64,000 nt of DNA, from positions 62,001 to 126,000 of the forward strand of contig NZ_FOBV01000006.1 in NCBI RefSeq assembly GCF_900109935.1, read 5' to 3'. Positions 25,513 to 33,492 of this stretch are shown here, piece after piece. Within the stretch, counting starts at the first letter, position 1. The number at the start of each line of letters is the position of its first letter. Below the pieces are notes generated by a model. It was given only the letters and a program-made list of their open reading frames with translations, searched no databases and was not told the DNA's origin. This DNA is from Chryseobacterium taichungense (lineage in GTDB: Bacteria > Bacteroidota > Bacteroidia > Flavobacteriales > Weeksellaceae). The translations under genes and the position numbers were made by a program.

Positions 25513-25640
25513 TAAAATACAAATGCCACAAATATTTTTAACAAATTGCACGACTCTCTGCAGTGCTTTTATAAGTGAATGGCTTTACAAACAAAAAGAT
25601 CACAATCATTCAAATCTTCATTAAAATACTAAAAAAGCAA

Positions 25641-25664
25641 AAGCACCCCAAATTTGGAGTGCTT
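25641..25664 (-). terminator. Terminator of the suf operon
   Basis: AAGCAC-c-CCAAA pairs with TTTGG-a-GTGCTT, a nearly perfect palindrome of 24 bases with one mismatched pair, just after the sufD stop on the minus strand. The plus-strand A run to the left gives a T run on the minus strand. Confidence 0.75.
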
Positions 25665-25686
25665 ACTTATTATCAATTATATATTG

Positions 25687-26991
25687 TTAAAACTCTATAT
25701 CAACTTCAAGTTTCTCAGCCAAAAGCTTTGAAATTTTTTCTTTTAAAGGCTCAATATCAATATTCTGCATTGCATCGTTAGCGAAAGCATACAGCAATAA
25801 TGCCTGAGCTTCTTTTTTAGAGATACCTCTTGCTCTTAGATAGAACAATGCATCTTCATTCAACTGTCCAACGGTGCAGCCATGAGAACATTTTACATCA
25901 TCTGCGAAAATTTCCAACTGAGGCTTGGTATCAATAATAGCCCCTTCGCTTAGTAAAACATTGTTATTCTGCTGATAAGCATTTGTTTTCTGAGCAATTT
26001 TATCCACAAAAACTTTTCCGTTGAAAACACCGTGGGATTTTCCGTCGAAAATACCTTTGTAGTTCTGATAACTTTCACAGTTCGGGAAGTTGTGGTGAAC
26101 CGCCGTGTGATGGTCTACCAGCTGATCTTTCCCGATAATCGTGATTCCGTTCATGAAGGAATTGATATTCGATCCGTTATGAATAAAATCAAGGTTGTTT
26201 CTTACCAGTTTACCCCCGAAAGAGAACGTATTTACCGTTGTTAAGCTATCTTTTTCCTGTCTAGCAAAAGTATTGTCAATCAAATAAGAAGTATCATTAT
26301 CGTTCTGCAGCTTATGCCAGTCGGCTTTTGCATTCGAATAGGTGAAAATTTCTGTCACTGAATTGGTTAGTACATAAGTACTGTCAAAATTATGATGACT
26401 TTCAATGATTTCCACTTTTGCACCTTCCTCTACGATCAATAAATTTCTCGTATTGTAGAAAGTATTTTCTTCCTGGTTTTGCGAAATATAGAAAACATGG
26501 ATCGGTTTTTCAATCACAACGTTTTTTGGAACTTTCAGAAAGAAACCATACTTGCAGTAAGCCTGATTTAAATTCGTAAAAGCAGATTTATCTGAAGCAA
26601 TTGTGTTAAAATATTTCTCAAAAACATCTCTGTGTTTCTCATCATTTAAAGCATAATTAAATGAAAGAAATTCAACGTTTTCAATTGAAACTTTTGACAG
26701 CTCTTTGTGAAGTTTACCGTTGACGAAAGTGATCCAGTCAAAGTTTTCTTCACCCAAATGCAGTTCATCCAGCTGTTCCTTAGTGATATTGTGGTGTTCT
26801 TTCGGGAAAAAGTTATATGCTTTTTCAGTGATCTCTTTTAAGCTGGTATATTTATATTCTTCGTCTTTTTTGGTCGGAAAACCCATGCTTTCAAATCTTT
26901 GAAGAGCTGCTTTTCTGTCTTCGTCCAAAAATCTGTGACGAAGACTCTCTAAAAAAGAAGAATGATTATTTAAAATTTGTTCTAATAACAT
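25687..26991 (-). CDS. sufD: Fe-S cluster assembly protein SufD
   Basis: A 434-residue scaffold subunit that binds SufB and SufC in the SufBC2D complex for iron-sulfur cluster assembly under oxidative or low-iron conditions. A helical N-terminal region is followed by the long right-handed beta-helix core. The C-terminal motif DDVKCSHGCTVGQLNEDALFYLRARG near residue 355 is typical of SufB/SufD, including the conserved Cys and His. It is the last gene of the operon. A four-helix-bundle gene fills the gap between it and sufC. Confidence 0.95.
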   Translation of the reverse strand: MLLEQILNNHSSFLESLRHRFLDEDRKAALQRFESMGFPTKKDEEYKYTSLKEITEKAYNFFPKEHHNITKEQLDELHLGEENFDWITFVNGKLHKELSKVSIENVEFLSFNYALNDEKHRDVFEKYFNTIASDKSAFTNLNQAYCKYGFFLKVPKNVVIEKPIHVFYISQNQEENTFYNTRNLLIVEEGAKVEIIESHHNFDSTYVLTNSVTEIFTYSNAKADWHKLQNDNDTSYLIDNTFARQEKDSLTTVNTFSFGGKLVRNNLDFIHNGSNINSFMNGITIIGKDQLVDHHTAVHHNFPNCESYQNYKGIFDGKSHGVFNGKVFVDKIAQKTNAYQQNNNVLLSEGAIIDTKPQLEIFADDVKCSHGCTVGQLNEDALFYLRARGISKKEAQALLLYAFANDAMQNIDIEPLKEKISKLLAEKLEVDIEF

Positions 26992-26995
26992 ATTT

Positions 26996-27473
26996 ATTTG
27001 AAATTTGAAGTTTGAGATTTGATATTCTGTGTGACATTTGCACTATTCAATATTTCGGTTAAATTTATTTCCTTTGTGAGTCGAATTCTTAAGATAATTA
27101 ATAAATCCCGAAAGTTTTTTTGAAATCTCAATACTCTCATTTTTAAGTTTTAGGAATTTTTCTTCATCTAAATATTTTCTGTCATAAGCTCTGATAAGTT
27201 GAGAACGCACTTCACCACAAGAACCTTTCGACATGGTGAGAAAATTAATGAATTCCCGATTGCCTTCTCTTTCAAAACCTTCTGCAATATTATCCATAAT
27301 AGACGAAGATGCTCTGTCAATTTGTGATTTATCATGTCTTTGAAATTTATCATTTTGAAGGCAATTCTGATAAATCAATTCGCAAAGGCGTCTTGCATCC
27401 TTCCAAATCTCTAAATCTTCAAAATTATTGATCGTCCCCAAAATTTCAAATTTCAAATTTCAAAATCTCAAAT
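26996..27473 (-). mobile_element. Cassette 1 in the suf operon (four-helix-bundle gene with terminal inverted repeats)
   Basis: The left arm at 26996-27022 and the right arm at 27446-27473 match as inverted repeats at about 24 of 28 aligned positions with one gap. The right arm ends on the first base of the sufC stop codon and the left arm begins five bases after the sufD start codon, so the cassette fills the entire sufC-sufD gap. Its gene runs in the operon direction. Both arms are AT-rich and simple in sequence, so part of the match could be chance. Confidence 0.5.
27043..27456 (-). CDS. Four-helix-bundle protein (23S rRNA intervening-sequence family)
   Basis: A 137-residue helical protein of the family encoded in 23S rRNA intervening sequences and found widely in Bacteroidota. 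Conserved segments are NNFEDLEIWKDARRLCELIY, then [20 protein letters not shown] and REFINFLTMSKGSCGEVRSQ. The only start available is TTG at 27454-27456, giving KFEILGTINNFED, and it lies inside the right inverted repeat. The protein folds as a four-helix bundle that forms pentamers in known members; its function is unknown. It sits between sufC and sufD in the same direction, with no evident link to Fe-S assembly. Confidence 0.9.
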   Translation of the reverse strand: MKFEILGTINNFEDLEIWKDARRLCELIYQNCLQNDKFQRHDKSQIDRASSSIMDNIAEGFEREGNREFINFLTMSKGSCGEVRSQLIRAYDRKYLDEEKFLKLKNESIEISKKLSGFINYLKNSTHKGNKFNRNIE

Positions 27474-28216
27474 TAATTTAAAAGCCAGTCGTATCCTTTT
27501 TCTTCCAGTTCTAAAGCCAAAGATTTATCACCGGTCTTGATGATTTTTCCATTTGCTAAAACGTGAACAAAATCAGGCTGAATATAATTAAGCAATCTTT
27601 GATAGTGTGTAATCAAAAGCACTGCATTTCCTTCATTTTTAAATGCATTTACACCATCTGCAACGATTCTCAATGCATCAATGTCTAATCCTGAATCTGT
27701 TTCATCAAGGATGGCCAATTTAGGATCAAGCATCATCATCTGGAAGATCTCGTTTCTTTTCTTTTCACCTCCCGAGAATCCTTCATTCAATGATCTTGAA
27801 AGAAAATCTTTTTTGATTCCTAACTTTTCAGATTTCTCACGGATCAGCGAAAGCATTTCTTTAGCAGGCATTTCTCCCAGTCCGTTTGCTTTTCTGTTTT
27901 CATTCATCGCTGCTTTGATGAAGTTGGTTACAGAAACTCCCGGAATTTCTACCGGATACTGAAAAGAAAGGAAAATCCCTTTGTGTGCTCTGTCTTCAGG
28001 AGCGTCTTCGATGATATCTTCACCTCTGAAAATAATTTCTCCATCAGTCACTTCGTAATCTTCTTTTCCTGCGATAACAGAAGAAAGAGTAGATTTACCG
28101 GCGCCGTTTGGACCCATGATTGCATGAACTTCACCCGGCTTTATTTCAAGATTGATTCCTTTTAAAATTTCTGCGCCGTCTTCAATTTTGGCGTGCAAGT
28201 TTTTTATCTCTAACAT
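27473..28216 (-). CDS. sufC: Fe-S cluster assembly ATPase SufC
   Basis: A 247-residue ABC-type ATPase that powers the SufBC2D scaffold. The Walker A motif GPNGAGKST is at 35-43. The signature NEGFSGGEKKRNE near residue 150 and the Walker B motif LAILDETDSGLDIDAL near 175 follow, with the switch His in LLITHYQRLL near 212. No membrane domain is present, as expected for SufC. Its stop codon is immediately followed by the inverted repeat of the four-helix-bundle cassette. Confidence 0.97.
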   Translation of the reverse strand: MLEIKNLHAKIEDGAEILKGINLEIKPGEVHAIMGPNGAGKSTLSSVIAGKEDYEVTDGEIIFRGEDIIEDAPEDRAHKGIFLSFQYPVEIPGVSVTNFIKAAMNENRKANGLGEMPAKEMLSLIREKSEKLGIKKDFLSRSLNEGFSGGEKKRNEIFQMMMLDPKLAILDETDSGLDIDALRIVADGVNAFKNEGNAVLLITHYQRLLNYIQPDFVHVLANGKIIKTGDKSLALELEEKGYDWLLN

Positions 28217-28452
28217 ACGTTTAAATTTATCGCAAGGCTAGACTAAGATTTTTTTAATCTCCTTTGCTTTTTAAGATAAACAAAGGCGCTAACGCTTATC
28301 AATGAAATATTATTTGTTTTTTATTTTAAACATTAAGAATTTAAGTTATTAGTCTTAATGTATCATTTATTTTTTAAGCAAATCAATAAATTGATTTTTT
28401 GATTAAGTTGATTTAGCTGTTGTTGTAAATTTAACTTAATTTGAATAAAATA
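28217..28452. other. Leader of sufC with hairpin and left arm of cassette 2
   Basis: This AT-rich gap between sufC and the GxxExxY gene holds a hairpin with arms CCTTTG at 28261-28266 and CAAAGG at 28281-28286, and the left inverted repeat TTTAAACATTAAGAA at 28325-28339. A second sufC promoter could lie here but I see no convincing one. Confidence 0.5.
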
Positions 28453-28948
28453 TTATTCAGGGAGTTTTGAAAAATACTCATTTATTAAAGGAATCATTGA
28501 CTTTGTAATATTGTCCGTATAAAAATTAATCAGAAGACCTTGAGGCTTTTTCAATATTTTCATATAAGTCATCAGCTGAGCCTTATGAACGGGCAATAAA
28601 CTTTCTACCGTTTTGATTTCTATAATAATTGTGTCATTCACTAGCAAATCAATTTTTAGCGGAGTTTCAATTTCAATTTTTCCATAATTGATTTTGGTAC
28701 TGATCTGTTGATTTACTATAAATCCTTTCTCTTTTAATTCATATGCCAAACACATTTCATAAACACTTTCCAATAAGCCCGGGCCTAATTCCTTATGAAC
28801 CTTGATGGCACATCCAACAATGTCATAGGAAAGCTGTGTTATTTGTGCTTTGTTCATCTTAATTTTCTTTATAAGAATTGATCAATCAATTCCTTCATAT
28901 TTAAATCGTTAAGTATTTAAGATAAAACTTAATTTCTTAATGTTTAAA
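28325..28948 (-). mobile_element. Cassette 2 in the suf operon (GxxExxY gene with terminal inverted repeats)
   Basis: The left arm at 28325-28347 and the right arm at 28926-28948 are inverted repeats identical at 22 of 23 positions, starting TTTAAACATTAAGAA. Similarity continues more loosely for another 12-15 bases inward. The right arm ends two bases before the end of the sufB stop codon. The enclosed GxxExxY gene runs in the operon direction. This is the clearest of the three inverted-repeat pairs. Confidence 0.6.
28453..28857 (-). CDS. GxxExxY protein (PD-(D/E)XK nuclease-like)
   Basis: A 134-residue protein with the name-giving motif GLLESVY at residues 27-33. Asp70 in KIDLLVND and the Glu80-Ile-Lys82 triplet in IIEIKTVE match the PD-(D/E)XK nuclease core, and the Glu of the motif fits the helical acidic position. 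The family is widespread, has unknown function, and like the four-helix-bundle family often occurs as single genes in odd contexts. It lies between sufB and sufC in the operon direction. The frame is intact, so the catalytic residues appear retained. Confidence 0.9.
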   Translation of the reverse strand: MNKAQITQLSYDIVGCAIKVHKELGPGLLESVYEMCLAYELKEKGFIVNQQISTKINYGKIEIETPLKIDLLVNDTIIIEIKTVESLLPVHKAQLMTYMKILKKPQGLLINFYTDNITKSMIPLINEYFSKLPE

Positions 28949-28950
28949 TA

Positions 28951-30399
28951 TTATCCCACAGAACCTTCCAATGAAATTTCAAGTAATTTCTGAGCTTCAA
29001 TAGCGAATTCCATTGGTAATTTATTTAAAACTTCTTTACTGAAGCCATTTACGATCAAAGCAATTGCTCTTTCCGTATCGATACCTCTCTGGTTGCAATA
29101 AAAAATCTGGTCTTCCCCGATTTTTGAAGTTGTTGCTTCATGCTCCAACTGTGCGGAAGGATCTTTGATTTCAATATAAGGGAAAGTATGTGCACCACAT
29201 TCATTACCCATTAACAAAGAGTCACATTGGGAAAAGTTTCTTGCTCCTTTTGCGGAAGGCATTACTTTTACCAAACCTCTGTATGAGTTCTGAGATTTTC
29301 CGGCAGAAATACCTTTAGAAATGATTGTTGATTTGGTATTCTTTCCGATGTGGATCATTTTTGTTCCGGTATCTGCATATTGGTGATTATTAGTCACGGC
29401 AATAGAGTAGAACTCACCGATTGACCCGTCACCTTTTAAGATGCAAGAAGGGTATTTCCATGTTACGGCAGAGCCTGTTTCTACCTGCGTCCAGGAAATT
29501 TTTGCATTCTTTTCGCAAAGCCCTCTTTTCGTTACGAAATTGAAAACTCCTCCTTTTCCTTCTTCATTTCCGGGATACCAGTTCTGAACGGTTGAATATT
29601 TAATTTCTGCATTATCCAAAGCGATCAGTTCAACAACAGCGGCATGAAGCTGGTTTTCATCTCTCGATGGTGCGGTACATCCTTCAAGATAAGAAACATA
29701 ACTTCCTTCATCAGCGATCACAAGTGTTCTTTCAAACTGGCCGGTACCTGCCTGATTGATACGGAAATACGTAGAAAGTTCCATTGGACATCTTACCCCT
29801 TTCGGAATATAGCAGAAACTTCCGTCAGAAAACACCGCGGAATTCAAAGCGGCGTAGAAATTATCACCTCTCGGAACTACTTTACCAAGATATTTCCTAA
29901 CAAGGTCAGGATGATTTTTAATGGCTTCAGAAATGGAACAGAAAATAATTCCTTTTTCCATCAACGTATCCTGGAAGGTGGTTTTTACAGAAACTGAATC
30001 CATTACGATATCTACGGCAACGCCGGAAAGCCTTTTTTGCTCTTCAATATTGATCCCCAATTTTTCAAAGGTTTTCAATAATTCAGGATCAACTTCATCC
30101 AGACTGTCCAGTTCAGGTTTTACTTTTGGGGCCGCATAATAGCGTATAGCCTGAAAGTCAGGCTTTTCATATTTAATATTAGCCCATTCAGGTTCTGTCA
30201 TTTTAAGCCAGATTCTGAAAGACTCTAAACGCCATTCTGTCATCCATTCCGGCTCTTCTTTCTTCGCAGAGATGGCACGAATGATATCTTCATTCAATCC
30301 TGTCGGGAAGTCTTCATAATCGATTTTGGTTTCCCAGCCGAATTCGTATTTTTTATTTTCTAAGTCGACGCGTAAATCGTCCTCTGTATATTTATTCAT
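28951..30399 (-). CDS. sufB: Fe-S cluster assembly protein SufB
   Basis: A 482-residue scaffold subunit on which the iron-sulfur cluster is assembled with SufD and SufC. Family blocks are present: [20 protein letters not shown] near residue 205, [20 protein letters not shown] near 240, and the C-terminal [18 protein letters not shown] then [21 protein letters not shown] near 400. The conserved Cys and Glu proposed to hold the nascent cluster are in these segments. The length is normal. A decayed four-helix-bundle cassette lies just upstream and the GxxExxY cassette just downstream. Confidence 0.97.
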   Translation of the reverse strand: MNKYTEDDLRVDLENKKYEFGWETKIDYEDFPTGLNEDIIRAISAKKEEPEWMTEWRLESFRIWLKMTEPEWANIKYEKPDFQAIRYYAAPKVKPELDSLDEVDPELLKTFEKLGINIEEQKRLSGVAVDIVMDSVSVKTTFQDTLMEKGIIFCSISEAIKNHPDLVRKYLGKVVPRGDNFYAALNSAVFSDGSFCYIPKGVRCPMELSTYFRINQAGTGQFERTLVIADEGSYVSYLEGCTAPSRDENQLHAAVVELIALDNAEIKYSTVQNWYPGNEEGKGGVFNFVTKRGLCEKNAKISWTQVETGSAVTWKYPSCILKGDGSIGEFYSIAVTNNHQYADTGTKMIHIGKNTKSTIISKGISAGKSQNSYRGLVKVMPSAKGARNFSQCDSLLMGNECGAHTFPYIEIKDPSAQLEHEATTSKIGEDQIFYCNQRGIDTERAIALIVNGFSKEVLNKLPMEFAIEAQKLLEISLEGSVG

Positions 30400-30400
30400 A

Positions 30401-30893
30401 TTTAATATTCAAAAAATTCAAAATTCGAAATTCAAAATTTTGCATCTTCGAACCACTTTTATTTATCTGTTTTTATATTTTGAGCCTTTAAGATCACTGT
30501 TCTGTAAATAAAATATAAAGCCTCCAATTTTCTTGCTTAAATCTGTTGTCTTTGTTTTTAAAACTTCAAATTTTTCATCAGAAATAAAATTCCTGTCTAA
30601 TACTCTGTACAATTGAGATCTTGTTTCTCCACACGATGCTTTAGAAATATATAAGAATTGTATAAACTCTTTATTTCCATTTCTCTCAAACCCTTCAGCA
30701 ATATTATCCATTATTGAGCCTGAAGATCCGTCAATCTGATTTGCCAGGCGAAATTGTTCTTCAGCTCAGAACTTTCAATAATTTCGTAAATGTCGTTACA
30801 AAGTTCTCTGGAAAGCTGACATATATCCAAATCTTCAAAACTTCTATACGTTGCCAATAATATTGAATTTTAAATCTTAAATTTTTGAATTAA
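30401..30893 (-). mobile_element. Cassette 3 in the suf operon (decayed four-helix-bundle gene with terminal inverted repeats)
   Basis: The left end tttaatattcaaaaaattca at 30401-30420 and the right end, whose reverse complement begins tttaattcaaaaatttaaga, are imperfect inverted repeats of about 35 bases with small gaps. The right end overlaps the sufA-like stop codon and the left end starts two bases after the sufB start codon. The cassette thus again fills the whole gap between two genes. The sequence is simple and AT-rich, so the pairing needs a statistical test. Confidence 0.45.
30463..30873 (-). pseudogene. Decayed four-helix-bundle gene (23S rRNA intervening-sequence family)
   Basis: The last 82 codons are intact ([20 protein letters not shown] and onward) and clearly homologous to the cassette 1 protein. 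Upstream coding continues in pieces: KFNIIGNV, then a frame change at a TAG codon into RSFEDLDICQLSREL, then NNF, then a second frame change into [13 protein letters not shown]. The expected start codon is TTA. Two compensating single-base indels and a lost start therefore separate it from a working gene. It occupies the sufA-sufB gap. A truncated product from an internal ATG is possible but unlikely to be stable. Confidence 0.85.
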
Positions 30894-31219
30894 AGAGAAA
30901 AACTTTCTCCGCACCCACATGTTCTGGATGCATTGGGATTGTTAAAAACAAATCCTTTTCCGTTTAAGCCCCCCGAATATTCAAGAGTTGTTCCTGCTAA
31001 ATAGAGGATTGATTTTTTATCTACAACAATTTTAATGTTATTGTCTTCAAAAATTTGATCAGTGTCTGTCTTTTGGTTGTCAAACTTCAAAACATATTCT
31101 AAACCAGAACATCCTCCGCTCTTTACCCCTACTCTTATATAGTCTTCCACAGGGTTAAAGCCTTCTTCTGTCATCAGTTGAACGGCTTTTGCCTTTGCTT
31201 GATCTGATACTTTTATCAT
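30890..31219 (-). CDS. A-type iron-sulfur carrier (SufA/IscA/ErpA-like)
   Basis: A 109-residue A-type carrier that accepts a cluster from the scaffold and passes it to target proteins. The three ligand cysteines are present: Cys37 in KSGGCSGLEY, and Cys101 and Cys103 in RTCGCGESF at the C-terminus. The length is normal. It leads the minus-strand suf operon. I cannot tell SufA, IscA and ErpA apart from the sequence; its place beside sufB argues for SufA. A TAnnTTTG-type box lies 29 bases upstream of the start. Confidence 0.95.
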   Translation of the reverse strand: MIKVSDQAKAKAVQLMTEEGFNPVEDYIRVGVKSGGCSGLEYVLKFDNQKTDTDQIFEDNNIKIVVDKKSILYLAGTTLEYSGGLNGKGFVFNNPNASRTCGCGESFSL

Positions 31220-31247
31220 TGTATTTATTTAGAATGATTTAATAATG

Positions 31248-31255
31248 CAAAAATA
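31248..31255 (-). promoter_or_regulatory. Predicted -7 box of the suf operon
   Basis: On the minus strand TATTTTTG (plus CAAAAATA) matches TAnnTTTG, 29 bases before the sufA-like start. No well-spaced -33 TTG is evident. Confidence 0.4.
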
Positions 31256-31363
31256 CGAACAATAATTAGCATATGAAAATAAGCGATTTTATTTTATCGA
31301 TTTTTATTATTGATATCTTTAACTTTGCTAACGATTTAAAATCCAAATAATAAATTTACTTCA

Positions 31364-32191
31364 ATGAAAAAAATTGGGATCTTTGTATTGTCGTTATTTA
31401 TCCATACTTTTTTTGCGCAAACCAACAGATTTGTGTATCAGGTGACCATGAAGCCAGACGCATCGGATAAAAATGATATCAAAACAGAAAATGCATATCT
31501 TGATATTTCTCCTGAAAAATCAATGTTCTATTCTGAAAACAGGATCAAAAGAGATTCTGTAATCCAGTCAGCCATGCAGAGTGGGGGAGCCAGAGGTTTC
31601 AACAGAGAACAGATGGAAGGTTTAAGATCAAATATCAATTATTCCATCGAAAAAGATAAAAAAAATCAGAAAACGACCTTTAAAGACAGAATTGGAAGGG
31701 ATGTTTATACTTATGAAGAAGACAGACCTTTGAACTGGAAAATATTGTCCGAAACTAGGAAGATTGGTGAATATAAAGTACAGAAAGCCGAAACTGATTT
31801 TGGTGGCAGAAAATGGACAGCCTGGTTTACTACAGACCTGCCTTATCAGGATGGGCCTTACAAATTTGGCGGGCTTCCGGGGCTTATTGTAAAAATAGAA
31901 GATGATAAAGGTGAATATTCTTTTGATTTAATGAAAAACTATAAAATCGCAGCTTTTCCTACAATGAATCAATTTGGAAATACCATTAAAGTAAAAAGAA
32001 CGGACTACGTAAAACAGCAGAAGAAATTTATGGAAGATCCAATGTCATTCATGACGCAGGGAGGCGGTGGCGGTCCTCAACCACCGATGAGAATAGGCGG
32101 AAATTCAAATCTTGGCGATATGAGAAAAAGAATGGAAGAGAGAATTAAAGAAGAAGCAAAAAGAAACAGTAATCCAATTGAATTACAATAA
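31364..32191 (+). CDS. GLPGLI-family secreted protein
   Basis: A 275-residue protein with a signal peptide (ending FFAQ). The name-giving motif is in YKFGGLPGLIVKIEDDKGEY at about residues 165-184, preceded by the conserved WTAWFTTDLPYQDGP. The C-terminal 55 residues are Gly/Pro-rich and then basic and helical. GLPGLI proteins are exported, occur in many copies in Flavobacteriia, and have no settled function. It is divergent from the suf operon and ends at a strong bidirectional terminator. Confidence 0.92.
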   Translation: MKKIGIFVLSLFIHTFFAQTNRFVYQVTMKPDASDKNDIKTENAYLDISPEKSMFYSENRIKRDSVIQSAMQSGGARGFNREQMEGLRSNINYSIEKDKKNQKTTFKDRIGRDVYTYEEDRPLNWKILSETRKIGEYKVQKAETDFGGRKWTAWFTTDLPYQDGPYKFGGLPGLIVKIEDDKGEYSFDLMKNYKIAAFPTMNQFGNTIKVKRTDYVKQQKKFMEDPMSFMTQGGGGGPQPPMRIGGNSNLGDMRKRMEERIKEEAKRNSNPIELQ

Positions 32192-32194
32192 AAT

Positions 32195-32228
32195 AAAACC
32201 CTGAAGAACTCCTTCAGGGTTTTATTTT
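32195..32228. terminator. Bidirectional terminator
   Basis: AAAACCCTGAAG pairs with CTTCAGGGTTTT, a perfect 12-bp stem around a 5-base loop, with A before and T after. It lies between two convergent genes and can serve both. Confidence 0.85.
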
Positions 32229-32238
32229 ACTTATTAAA

Positions 32239-33090
32239 TTACTTCAAAAGTTGATCGAAGGTATCACCCTGCCTGATGTCTCCGGTATTATATCCTTTCA
32301 TAAACCATTCTTTACGCTGTGCAGAAGAACCATGCGTAAAGCTTTCCTGATTTACATATCCCTGAGACCGTCTCTGAATATTATCATCGCCTACCGCTTC
32401 TGCAGCATCAATAGCAGACTGGATGTCTCCTGCTTCCAGAATATGCTTTTCGGCATCTGTTCTTTTTGCCCAGAGTCCGGCATAAAAATCTGCCTGTAAT
32501 TCTGTAGCCACAGAAACCCTGTTCATCTCTGCTTCGCTGTATCTACCACTTCTTCTCATTTCGTCTACTTTTTGCGTTGTCCCCAAAAGCGTCTGAACAT
32601 GATGGCCAACTTCATGAGCAAGTACATATGCAACAGTAAATTCGGTTACTTTGGCTCCGAATCTTTGCTGAAGTTCATTAAAAAAGGTCATATCCATATA
32701 TACTGATTGATCTGCAGGACAATAGAAAGGTCCCATCGCAGCCTGAGCTGTTCCGCAACCGGATTGTGTCGTTTCTTCAAAAAGTACAATTTTTGGAGGA
32801 TCGTAAGTCATTCCGTTTTCCTTAAAAACCTGCTCCCAGGTAATAGTGTTCCATTTTCCCATCATATCAACCATTTCACCGATTTTCACTTCTTCCGGTG
32901 ATAATTCTCTTTGTTCGGTCCTTGCCGACCCGGAGCCGCTTCCGGATGAAAGTATGGAAGAAGGATCTCCTCCCAGGAAAAAAATAATGGCAGCAATAAT
33001 CAGTGTTCCCAGTCCGCCTCCTACTACGGCCCCGCCGCCTAGTCCACGTCTGTCTTCCACGTTGCCGCCTCTGTCGTCAGTCCATCTCAT
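32239..33090 (-). CDS. Neutral zinc metallopeptidase (YpfJ-type)
   Basis: A 283-residue membrane-anchored protease. A Gly-rich region leads to one span at about residues 24-40. The zinc site HEVGH is at 159-163, and the downstream ATELQADFYAGLWAKR supplies the third ligand as expected in the family. Two Cys (near 112 and 124, in SGCGTAQ and FYCPADQ) are conserved in the family and could form a disulfide. The catalytic domain lies outside the cytoplasm. Substrates are unknown. Confidence 0.93.
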   Translation of the reverse strand: MRWTDDRGGNVEDRRGLGGGAVVGGGLGTLIIAAIIFFLGGDPSSILSSGSGSGSARTEQRELSPEEVKIGEMVDMMGKWNTITWEQVFKENGMTYDPPKIVLFEETTQSGCGTAQAAMGPFYCPADQSVYMDMTFFNELQQRFGAKVTEFTVAYVLAHEVGHHVQTLLGTTQKVDEMRRSGRYSEAEMNRVSVATELQADFYAGLWAKRTDAEKHILEAGDIQSAIDAAEAVGDDNIQRRSQGYVNQESFTHGSSAQRKEWFMKGYNTGDIRQGDTFDQLLK

Positions 33091-33165
33091 AGTTTAATTT
33101 TTTATAAAGTAAATCTATAATTATTATCTTACTAAATAATTACATTTGTACAAAATTATGCCAAA

Positions 33166-33492
33166 GTGAAAAGAATTAAACAAATTTCCTTAATGATCTT
33201 TTTAGTAAGTGTTTCTTCCTGTAATGAAAAAGAATATAAGGAAGATGAAGTAAATAGCATAGACAAAAAATCAGCGATAGAAACGGAGCTTTCGGTGCAG
33301 CATATCGATACGGCGGATGTTTTGATAACCAAGCACAAGATCTGGAAGGATAAAAAGCTTGTAAAAGAAATTATAAAAAGGGATACCGTTCCCAGCCTTG
33401 GAGATACGCTTATGGAAACTGAGGATAAAGATGGGATTTCCCATACCGTTCATACCAAAAAGGATTACGAATTTTATATAACAGTGCAATAA
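33166..33492 (+). CDS. Small lipoprotein of unknown function
   Basis: A 108-residue protein that begins at a non-ATG (GTG) codon. The N-terminal 20 residues form a lipoprotein signal with the lipobox VSSC. The mature part is short, charged and without a recognisable domain (KHKIWKDKKLVKEIIKRDTV). Its stop overlaps the start of the next lipoprotein gene by one base, so the two are co-translated. It is the first of three genes that end in a glutathionylspermidine-synthase-like protein. Confidence 0.7.
   Translation: MKRIKQISLMIFLVSVSSCNEKEYKEDEVNSIDKKSAIETELSVQHIDTADVLITKHKIWKDKKLVKEIIKRDTVPSLGDTLMETEDKDGISHTVHTKKDYEFYITVQ

Noticed and set aside
25575..25781. 68-codon frame on the plus strand at the sufD end
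   Set aside because: It overlaps the suf terminator and the sufD coding region on the other strand and has repeat-like Lys/Gln composition.
30463..30711. Intact short four-helix-bundle gene from an internal ATG
   Set aside because: The missing first half is present in broken frames upstream, so it is the end of a pseudogene, not a short gene.
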